From positions 1 through 5,598 of the forward strand of contig WGFF01000277.1 in NCBI GenBank assembly GCA_015492355.1: a stretch of DNA of 5,598 bases, given 5' to 3'. This stretch comes from Deltaproteobacteria bacterium. Lineage in GTDB: Bacteria > Desulfobacterota > GWC2-55-46 > S146-73. The stretch's first letter is position 1; each line of letters begins with the position of its first letter. The notes under the pieces are model-generated. The model ran no database searches. It saw only the letters and a list, made by a program, of their open reading frames with translations, and was not told the DNA's origin. Made by a program: the position numbers and the translations under genes. Shown here piece by piece: positions 1-4,753 of this stretch.

Positions 1-1019
1 CTTACATACTTTTTGAACGGGCTGAGAGGAAGAGAGAGGGGGCGAGGTTCAGGGAAGCAGTAGCCCTCTATCTCAAGGCAAAGGCACTTGCCCGCAGGGA
101 CAGGCGGTTGAGGCTTGGGTGTCTTCTGGCTCTTGGTGATACCCTGAGGATGGTCGGGGACTTCACAGGTGCACGGAGGTACTACAGGTCTGCCCATGGG
201 CTCTCCACAAAGATGGGTGATAGGGCGGGTGAACTCGATTCCCTGGTCGGTATGGGGCTGTGTCTGAGGGCTACAGGCTATCCTGGAAGGGCTATTCTGC
301 TCTTTAACAGGGCGCTCAGGGGTTACAGAAGGCTTGCAGACAGGGAGGGCATTGCCTTTGTTACATGGGCAAAGGCAGGGGCATTGAGGATAAAGGGAGA
401 CCTTAAAGGCAGTATGGAGGGTTTTAGGGAGGCAGAACGTATCCTGAAGGGGCTCAGGGATAGAAGAGGGAGGGGATATGCCCTTACAGGGCTCGGGGGT
501 GTGATGCGTGTGGCAGGTATGGTGGAGGATTCGTTCAGGGTATACAGGGAAGCCAACAGGATATTCACCAGGCTAAGGGACACCTTTGGTATTGCCTATT
601 CCTTCTGCGGTATGGGGAATGCCCTGAGGATGAAGGGAGACCTGAGGGGTGCGCTCGGGTATTTCAGGAAGGCAAAGACACACTACAGAAGGATAGGCGA
701 CAGGACGAGCTACGCCTACACACTCTGGGCAGAGGCAATGACATACCTTCTTATGGGAAGGCTCAGGCTTGCAGAAAAAGACCTCGATGAGGCGGAAGGG
801 CTGTTTAAGGGGACACGCGACAGAAGGGGGCTTATATACTGTGGATTTTTGAGGGGGCAGATAGAGTTCCTGAGGGGTGGGAAAAAGGCACGCTCCATCA
901 TAACCAGTGCCACAGAAAAGGCAGAGAGACTCGGTCTTGGGGTTGAGAGGCGATACGGAAGGCTTTTACTGAGGACGATGAAAAAGAGCCCAGGGGATAT
1001 ACCCCTTAACCTTGCCTGA
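1..1019 (+). CDS. TPR-repeat protein, 5' end outside window
   Basis: The frame is open to the left edge (first full codon at 3) and stops with TGA at 1017-1019, so the N-terminus is missing. The TTG at 108 is not a credible start, because the codons before it already encode TPR-like helix sequence (FERAERKREGARFREAVALY). The visible 338 residues are almost entirely TPR-like helical hairpins of 40 residues each, about seven full units plus part of another. The recurring pattern is G-x-A-L-R-x-K-G-D-L-x-G-A, then Y-F-R-x-A, then R-x-G-D-R-x-G. TPR arrays are protein-binding scaffolds and this one has no visible catalytic domain. It is strongly basic (Arg/Lys rich). No transmembrane segment is visible; a signal peptide cannot be judged. 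It is the first visible gene of an operon with the Nudix hydrolase and uppP. The partner is unknown, and a missing N-terminal domain could change the role. Confidence 0.85.
   Translation, partial: YILFERAERKREGARFREAVALYLKAKALARRDRRLRLGCLLALGDTLRMVGDFTGARRYYRSAHGLSTKMGDRAGELDSLVGMGLCLRATGYPGRAILLFNRALRGYRRLADREGIAFVTWAKAGALRIKGDLKGSMEGFREAERILKGLRDRRGRGYALTGLGGVMRVAGMVEDSFRVYREANRIFTRLRDTFGIAYSFCGMGNALRMKGDLRGALGYFRKAKTHYRRIGDRTSYAYTLWAEAMTYLLMGRLRLAEKDLDEAEGLFKGTRDRRGLIYCGFLRGQIEFLRGGKKARSIITSATEKAERLGLGVERRYGRLLLRTMKKSPGDIPLNLA
111..950 (+). repeat. Seven in-phase 120-nt units encoding TPR-like repeats
   Basis: Within the TPR gene, equivalent codons recur every 120 nt without any indel. 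The Leu of the L-R-M/K-x-G motif is at 144, 384 and 624, with diverged equivalents at 264, 504, 744 and 864. Best conserved at DNA level are the stretches near 144-175, 384-415 and 624-655 (ctgaggatg/ttgaggata followed by a GGAGACCT-like run). A partial earlier unit lies at 3-110. Units have diverged in sequence but not in length. Confidence 0.8.
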
Positions 1020-1025
1020 GATTGT

Positions 1026-1421
1026 ATGGAACTCGTTGCGGGATTGATTATAGAAAACAAAAGAATCCTCCTTGTGCACAACACCAAGTACGGCTCTGCA
1101 AGGATGGAGCCCCCTGGCGGAAAGAGGCATCCAGATGAGAGCCTTGAAGGATGTCTGAGGCGGGAGGTAAGGGAGGAGGTGGGCTTGGAGGTGATATCAC
1201 AGAGACTCCTGGGTGTATACAGGACAGGCTCACCTGAAGGAGAGTTCCAGGTTTACATGTATCTCTGTGAAGTCGTTGCTGGCGAACCTGTGGTCAGGGA
1301 GCCCGATAAGATAGATGGATTTGGATGGTACAGTTACAGGGAGCTTGAGGATATGAGAGACAGGGGGATTCTTGTCCCGAATATGTGCTCTGCCCTACGG
1401 GACCTACGGGAATATCTATAG
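1026..1421 (+). CDS. Nudix (MutT-type) hydrolase
   Basis: A 131-residue single-domain Nudix protein, a usual length for the family. The Nudix box G-x5-E-x7-R-E-U-x-E-E-x-G-U is complete: G32, E38, R46, E47, V48, E50, E51, G53, L54. The Glu residues bind the divalent metal that drives attack on a diphosphate linkage. A PPGGK motif precedes the box and a short C-terminal helix follows. Substrates in this family range from oxidised nucleotides to NDP-sugars and ADP-ribose, and sequence alone does not decide here. ATG 1026 lies 6 nt after the TPR stop with only a weak GAG as ribosome site, so translation is probably coupled to the upstream gene. Its TAG stop is directly followed by the uppP ATG. 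Cytoplasmic: no signal or membrane segment is seen. Confidence 0.9.
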   Translation: MELVAGLIIENKRILLVHNTKYGSARMEPPGGKRHPDESLEGCLRREVREEVGLEVISQRLLGVYRTGSPEGEFQVYMYLCEVVAGEPVVREPDKIDGFGWYSYRELEDMRDRGILVPNMCSALRDLREYL

Positions 1422-2234
1422 ATGGATATCCTTCAGGCGATTCTCTTAGCCCTGATACAGGGATTGACCGAGTTTTTACCCATCTCATCGAGTGCCCATC
1501 TCATACTCTTACCCCTTTTTACAGAGTGGCAGGATCAGGGACTCGGTTTCGATGTGACCCTAAACACAGCCACCTGGCTCGCTGTGGTGATATATTTTCG
1601 TGGCGAGCTCAATGGTATAGTGCGCGGTTTTTTCCGCATGGTAAGGGATGGCACCATGGATGACAGGGAGGGGAGGCTTGCCTTGATGTTGATTGTGGGC
1701 ACTGTACCTGTTGGTATTGCTGGGCTACTTGCCCATGACATAGTGGCTTACAGGCTACGCACCCCAGAGGTTATTGCATGGTCGTCTATTGTATGGGGTG
1801 TGGTCCTGTGGATGGCGGACAGGAGACCTGGAAGGGGTGGACTCCATGATATCGACTGGAGGACCGCCCTCGGTGTGGGACTGGCTCAGGCAATAGCCCT
1901 TGTGCCTGGAACGAGCCGTTCAGGCATAACCATTACAGCAGGGCTTTTTTTAGGTCTTTCAAGGAGGGACTCTGCACGGTTTTCCTTCCTGCTTGCTGTT
2001 ATGGTGGGAGGGCTTGCAGGTGGCATGGAGATGGTGGAACTGATTAAAAAAGGTGGAGAAACACCATGGCTATACCTTTCCATCGGCTTTACAGTCGCCT
2101 TTGTGTCTGCCTACGTTACCATACATTACTTTCTTTCGCTTATAGGCAGGTTCTCCATGACACCGTTTGTGGTATACAGGGTCTTACTCGGTGTGATACT
2201 TCTCTACCTGTTCTGGGATGTTACCGCTTTTTGA
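1422..2234 (+). CDS. uppP: Undecaprenyl-diphosphate phosphatase UppP (BacA family)
   Basis: A 270-residue polytopic membrane protein, a normal length for BacA/UppP. The family dephosphorylates undecaprenyl diphosphate to the monophosphate carrier used for peptidoglycan and other envelope polymers, and higher activity can give bacitracin resistance. The N-terminal motif QGLTEFLPISSSAHL (residues 13-27) contains the (E/Q)xxxE signature with Q13 and E17. The second signature PGTSRSGIT (162-170) supplies R166, the equivalent of the essential Arg of E. coli BacA. Hydrophobic segments are visible around residues 6-30, 46-58, 86-103, 115-131, 147-161, 188-206, 217-237 and 249-266. ATG 1422 abuts the Nudix stop, so translation is likely coupled. 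The end overlaps the opposing HTH gene by 14 nt. Glutamine rather than glutamate at position 13 is allowed in the family signature. Confidence 0.95.
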   Translation: MDILQAILLALIQGLTEFLPISSSAHLILLPLFTEWQDQGLGFDVTLNTATWLAVVIYFRGELNGIVRGFFRMVRDGTMDDREGRLALMLIVGTVPVGIAGLLAHDIVAYRLRTPEVIAWSSIVWGVVLWMADRRPGRGGLHDIDWRTALGVGLAQAIALVPGTSRSGITITAGLFLGLSRRDSARFSFLLAVMVGGLAGGMEMVELIKKGGETPWLYLSIGFTVAFVSAYVTIHYFLSLIGRFSMTPFVVYRVLLGVILLYLFWDVTAF

Positions 2235-2583
2235 GCCCCTTGAGAAGACGATTTATCGTTGTGTTGAGCCTTGATATAGCGTCTCTGTTACGGCTGTTGA
2301 GTATCTGTACCACCTTTCTTACGATCCGTTCCTCCTGTCCAGAGGGCAGTGGATACCGGGCTGTGGAAGGACCCCTTTTCCCTGTAAGGAGCCAGTCGCA
2401 GTTCAGCTCCCTGAAATTCTTGACAATGGATACTATGGTTTTGATAGACGGAAGGGTCTTCGATGCCTCGATATCTGATAGAGTCCCCTGGGATATACCT
2501 ATCTTCTTTGCAAATTCTGATTGGGAGTAACCTGCCTTGAGACGATATAATTTTATCCGTCTGCCGATAAAATCCTTTGACAT
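2221..2583 (-). CDS. XRE (Cro/CI-type) helix-turn-helix transcriptional regulator
   Basis: A 120-residue protein with an N-terminal Cro/CI-type five-helix DNA-binding domain (about residues 5-68). The HTH core is SQSEFAKKIGISQGTLSDIE (20-39), followed by the helix-4/5 region and CDWLLTG (62-68), a tail common in CI-like repressors. The remainder (about 82-120) is a charged, probably helical stretch with spaced hydrophobics (ERIVRKVVQIL, ISRLNTTINRLLKGL) that may dimerise. No LexA-like protease domain is present. The ATG at 2583-2581 is the only reasonable start; its GAGG ribosome site is unusually close (3 nt). It runs opposite to uppP and overlaps it by 14 nt. A perfect promoter on the other strand has its -35 box over this start codon, and TTTATC-type half-sites lie around it. 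This suggests autoregulation or control of the divergent transcript, which is inference. Confidence 0.88.
   Translation of the reverse strand: MSKDFIGRRIKLYRLKAGYSQSEFAKKIGISQGTLSDIEASKTLPSIKTIVSIVKNFRELNCDWLLTGKRGPSTARYPLPSGQEERIVRKVVQILNSRNRDAISRLNTTINRLLKGLKKR
2550..2573. promoter_or_regulatory. Inverted repeat, candidate operator
   Basis: Perfect 8-bp arms ATTTTATC (2550-2557) and GATAAAAT (2566-2573) are separated by 8 nt. The repeat sits in codons 4-12 of the HTH regulator and ends 3 nt before the -35 box of the rightward promoter. The half-site TTTATCC (2552-2558) recurs at 2607-2613, next to the -10 box. Cro/CI-type regulators bind such dyads, so this is a candidate operator. A chance repeat in AT-rich codons remains possible. 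Confidence 0.35.
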
Positions 2584-2605
2584 ACACCTCTGGAGTGTTT
2601 ATAAT
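2577..2605 (+). promoter_or_regulatory. Perfect-consensus sigma70-type promoter, rightward
   Basis: TTGACA at 2577-2582 and TATAAT at 2600-2605 are separated by exactly 17 nt, matching the housekeeping consensus at all 12 positions with the optimal spacer. The expected start of transcription is near 2612. The -35 box overlaps the start codon of the leftward HTH gene (2581-2583), and the spacer contains that gene's ribosome site. The promoter points into the 2606-3004 stretch and then the response regulator. A direct repeat GTTTAT (2597-2602, 2606-2611) brackets the -10 box and could be an operator. A second TATAAT at 2546-2551 has only a poor -35 (TTGGGA, 19-nt spacer) and was not called. Confidence 0.75.
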
Positions 2606-2646
2606 GTTTATCCTTTAAAAGTAGCCCCTGTTGGAGGGGTATTTGA

Positions 2647-2685
2647 ATGAAGGGGGTAGGCACCCCTTACGGTCTTCCTGAGTAG
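2647..2685 (+). CDS. Possible 12-residue leader peptide
   Basis: ATG 2647 opens a 12-codon frame (MKGVGTPYGLPE) ending at TAG 2683-2685. GGAGG at 2633-2637 lies 9 nt upstream, the best-placed Shine-Dalgarno in the intergenic region, and the predicted transcript start is 35 nt before the ATG. The ribosome site is partly held in the 2625-2639 hairpin, and the ORF covers the 2650-2668 hairpin. Ribosome movement could therefore change the fold, as in attenuator leaders. No run of a single amino acid suggests a sensed ligand. It could simply be chance in a purine-rich leader. Confidence 0.25.
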   Translation: MKGVGTPYGLPE

Positions 2686-2739
2686 AATATCCCCCCTCAA
2701 GACTATAAAAAGAGAGTTTATCGGACCGCAACAGGAATT

Positions 2740-2768
2740 ACAGGATAGATGTAAACCATCTGTTTTGT
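2740..2768 (+). terminator. Weak terminator-like hairpin
   Basis: ACAGGATAGATG (2740-2751) can pair with CATCTGTTTTGT (2757-2768) around the loop TAAAC. The stem is 12 bp with three G-U pairs, and its 3' arm is U-rich. The GC content is low and no long U run follows, so it is at best a weak or conditional terminator at the end of the structured RNA. It shares bases 2740-2741 with the outer closing helix of that RNA. Confidence 0.25.
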
Positions 2769-2814
2769 TATAGGGACAGATAATTACAGATATGCAAGTG
2801 ATATGCCGTAAAGG

Positions 2815-2934
2815 ATGATTGTTGTAACAGTAGAAATATCAATAGGTTGTAAAACAGAGGATGCAGGGATGGGAGAGGGTTTGCGAAATTTCGTAAAGAC
2901 AGTCCGCAAATCCCTTATACCTGTATTTAAATGA
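2815..2934 (+). CDS. Doubtful 39-residue ORF
   Basis: ATG 2815 to TGA 2932-2934 encodes 39 residues, starting MIVVTVEISIGC and ending RKSLIPVFK. The only purine-rich sequence before the ATG (AAAGG) touches it directly, so there is no usable ribosome site. The frame is closed upstream by TAA at 2809-2811. It ends 70 nt before the receiver gene. I recognise no family. It is recorded because it is the longest same-strand ORF in the intergenic region, but it is probably not translated. Confidence 0.12.
   Translation: MIVVTVEISIGCKTEDAGMGEGLRNFVKTVRKSLIPVFK
2880..2897. promoter_or_regulatory. 18-bp near-perfect palindrome
   Basis: TTTGCGAAATTTCGTAAA is symmetric except for one G/T position pair (2883/2894). 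Its core CGAAATTTCG (2884-2893) is a perfect 10-bp palindrome without a spacer. It lies 107 nt before the receiver gene start. The form suits a dimeric DNA-binding protein better than an RNA hairpin. The cognate factor is unknown. Confidence 0.3.
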
Positions 2935-3004
2935 AGAAGGGGAAGTTTTTCAGTATATTTGACCTGTTTTTGAACATAGGGGAAACATCTCGGGGTAGAG
3001 GGAT

Positions 3005-3376
3005 ATGGACGGGTCGACTGCAAAGTGTATACTCATCCTGGAGGATGAGCCGTCTGTAATAGAATTTCTCAAGGAGTTCCTCACTGGTAACGGGTTTGTG
3101 GTTGATACCGCTTCTAACGGCATGGAAGGTCTCAAGAAGGCTATATCCAGGGATTACTCGCTCATCATAACGGATATCAATCTGCCGCATCTCAACGGGA
3201 TAGATTTCTACCTGGAGCTCAAAAAGAGGATACCACACATAAAAGACCGCATCGTCTTCATAACAGGGTATCTGAACTGCAAGTACAGGACATTACTCGA
3301 AGAGGAAGGCTTACCCGTACTCTTAAAACCCTTCAAGATATCCAGGCTAAAGGAGATTATCGACAGTATCGTATGA
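3005..3376 (+). CDS. Single-domain response regulator (CheY-like receiver)
   Basis: A 123-residue receiver domain with no output domain, like CheY or Spo0F. All phosphorylation residues are present: acidic pocket E13/D14/E15 (LILEDEP), phospho-acceptor D57 (IITDINLP), switch T87 (FITGY) and K108 (LLKPF). It should accept phosphate from a histidine kinase and act through protein-protein contact or as a phosphorelay intermediate. No kinase gene is in the window, so it is an orphan and its partner is unknown. ATG 3005 is the only start supported: an in-frame TAG lies at 2996-2998. Its ribosome site (AGAGG, 2997-3001) is only 3 nt from the ATG. The gene converges on hemL with a 20-nt gap. Transcription may come from the strong promoter at 2577-2605, since no good nearer promoter is visible. 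Confidence 0.92.
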   Translation: MDGSTAKCILILEDEPSVIEFLKEFLTGNGFVVDTASNGMEGLKKAISRDYSLIITDINLPHLNGIDFYLELKKRIPHIKDRIVFITGYLNCKYRTLLEEEGLPVLLKPFKISRLKEIIDSIV

Positions 3377-3396
3377 GATGCACAGGCGACGGTCCC

Positions 3397-4674
3397 TCAT
3401 TTAATGCTCCGCTCCACCGCATCGAGTGTTCTGGCTACATCCCTCCTTGTATGGGCTATACTTACAAAGGCTGCCTCAAACTGGGATGGCGGTAGATAGA
3501 CACCATGCTTGAGCATCCTTGAGAAGAACCGTGCAAACCTTTTCAGGTCAGAGTTCTTTGCGTCATTGTAGTTCTCAACGGGCTTCTCGTTAAAGAAGAG
3601 GGTGAACATGGAGCCTGCCTGCTGGACCTGACAAGGAATGCCCTTTCTTTCGGCAATCTCCCTTATACCGTTACAAAGGGTTGTGGTGGTCGAGATGAGG
3701 TCCCTGTAGGTTCCTCCCTGCCTTAACAACTTAAGGGTCTCTATACCCGCGGTCATAGCAAGGGGATTGCCGGAAAGTGTACCTGCCTGGTATACGGGTC
3801 CTGATGGTGCAAGGAGTTCCATTATCTCTTTTCTGCCACCGAATGCCCCTACAGGAAGCCCCCCACCTATGACCTTACCGAGGCACGTCATATCGGGCTC
3901 TATACCGTAGACCTTCTGTGCCCCACCATAGCAGAGCCTGAAACCACTCATGACCTCATCGAGTATCAGAATAGCACCGTAATGATGGGTCATATCGAGG
4001 AGCCCCCTTAAAAAACCCTCCCCTGGAGGTACAACACCCATATTACCCGGCACACCCTCCACAATGACACAGGCAATACCCTTGGGGTCTTTTTTAAAGA
4101 GCCTCTCAACAGAATCCAGGTCATTGAATACAGCATTGTATGTATTCCTTGCAAGGCTCTGTGGCACACCGGGACTATCAGGCACACCAAGGGTTGTCGC
4201 ACCGCTTCCTGCCCGTACAAGCAGACTATCTGCATGTCCGTGATAACATCCCTCGAACTTTATTATCCTTTCCCTTCCTGTATAAGCCCTGGCAAGCCTT
4301 ATGGCACTCATGGTCGCCTCTGTACCGGAGTTGACAAACCTTACCATATCCATTGATGGGAATGCCCTGAGCACCAGACCAGCAAGCTCAACCTCGAGCC
4401 CTGTGGGTGCACCAAAACTCGTACCCCTTTCCACAGCCTTCTTCAGTGCCCTTGAAACCACAGGATGGGCATGTCCCAGTATCATCGGACCCCATGAGCC
4501 TACATAGTCTATATACTCTCCACCATCCACATCATATATCCTCGAGCCCCTTGCCCTCTCTATAAAGAGTGGCTTTCCACCAACAGCCCTGAAAGCCCTC
4601 ACAGGGCTGTTGACACCTCCGGGAATGAGTCTTACCGCCCTTTTCAGAAGGGATGTGGATTTCCTGCCTGCCAT
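3397..4674 (-). CDS. hemL: Glutamate-1-semialdehyde 2,1-aminomutase
   Basis: A full-length 425-residue PLP-dependent class III aminotransferase-fold enzyme. It converts glutamate-1-semialdehyde to 5-aminolevulinate, the last step of the C5 route into heme and other tetrapyrroles, in the cytoplasm. The N-terminal PGGVNSPVRAF (18-28) is typical of HemL. PLP-site motifs are NSGTEA (115-120), YHGH (144-147), DEVMSGFR (239-246, with D239 facing the pyridine nitrogen) and CLGKVIGGGLPVGAFGG (264-280), in which K267 forms the Schiff base. ATG 4674 is preceded by AAGGAG (4689-4684) at a good distance, confirming the start. It follows glyQ on the same strand after 79 nt with no terminator seen, so the two are probably co-transcribed. 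Nothing essential is missing. Confidence 0.97.
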   Translation of the reverse strand: MAGRKSTSLLKRAVRLIPGGVNSPVRAFRAVGGKPLFIERARGSRIYDVDGGEYIDYVGSWGPMILGHAHPVVSRALKKAVERGTSFGAPTGLEVELAGLVLRAFPSMDMVRFVNSGTEATMSAIRLARAYTGRERIIKFEGCYHGHADSLLVRAGSGATTLGVPDSPGVPQSLARNTYNAVFNDLDSVERLFKKDPKGIACVIVEGVPGNMGVVPPGEGFLRGLLDMTHHYGAILILDEVMSGFRLCYGGAQKVYGIEPDMTCLGKVIGGGLPVGAFGGRKEIMELLAPSGPVYQAGTLSGNPLAMTAGIETLKLLRQGGTYRDLISTTTTLCNGIREIAERKGIPCQVQQAGSMFTLFFNEKPVENYNDAKNSDLKRFARFFSRMLKHGVYLPPSQFEAAFVSIAHTRRDVARTLDAVERSIK

Positions 4675-4753
4675 ATAGGTCTACTCCTTTCTTTGAATTT
4701 CTCTCCTCTCTGTCTCTAAGGGTTTTTTCTTTTGTTGTTCAGCCTTCCAGGTA

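Larger units (their letters stand above)
2612..2770 (+). ncRNA. Candidate structured small RNA or leader RNA
   Basis: The start is inferred from the perfect promoter just upstream; the end is taken after the 3' hairpin. A long-range helix pairs CCTGTTG (2627-2633) with CAACAGG (2729-2735). It continues past a 2x2 internal loop with GTAG (2621-2624) against TTAC (2738-2741), closing a domain of about 120 nt. Inside are hairpins at 2650-2668 (AAGGGG/CCCCTT), 2672-2703 (GTCT-TGAG/CTCAAGAC with a 3-nt bulge) and 2705-2721 (ATAAA/TTTAT). CGGTC (2670-2674) could instead pair with GACCG (2724-2728). A local hairpin, CCCCT (2625-2629) with AGGGG (2635-2639), excludes the closing helix, so two states are possible. 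It matches no riboswitch or small-RNA family I know. Function unknown. Confidence 0.4.
2584..3004. other. Gene-poor region with promoter, structured RNA and palindrome
   Basis: These 421 bases lie between the leftward HTH gene and the rightward receiver gene and hold no recognisable protein gene. The left part carries most of the rightward promoter and a predicted structured RNA (about 2612-2770) with a 12-codon ORF. The right part has only a weak 39-codon ORF (2815-2934) and a near-perfect 18-bp palindrome (2880-2897). No promoter of comparable quality was seen directly before the receiver gene, so the transcript from 2612 may extend into it as a leader of about 390 nt. Confidence 0.6.

Noticed and set aside
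108..110. TTG as the start of the TPR gene
   Set aside because: The frame stays open to the left edge and the upstream codons already encode TPR-like helix sequence.
323..1087. Leftward ORFs (323-583, 716-1087) opposite the TPR gene
   Set aside because: They are low-complexity Ser/Pro/Leu translations of the purine-rich repeat strand, with no family resemblance.
2066..2530. Rightward 154-codon ORF across the end of uppP and the HTH gene
   Set aside because: It lies in other frames of two well-supported genes, and its translation shows no domain pattern.
2633..2660. G-quadruplex from the G-runs
   Set aside because: Two of the four runs have only two Gs and the loops are uneven, and nearby C-runs offer better duplex pairing.
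2927..3238. Leftward ORF opposite the receiver gene
   Set aside because: The rightward frame encodes a complete receiver domain with every conserved residue; this is its shadow.
3373..3400. Possible bidirectional terminator between the receiver gene and hemL
   Set aside because: Only ATGAG/CTCAT pairs across an 18-nt loop, with no GC-rich stem or U-tract.
4675..4753. Terminator between glyQ and hemL
   Set aside because: The leftward strand has purine and A runs but no stem-loop; it contains only the hemL ribosome site.
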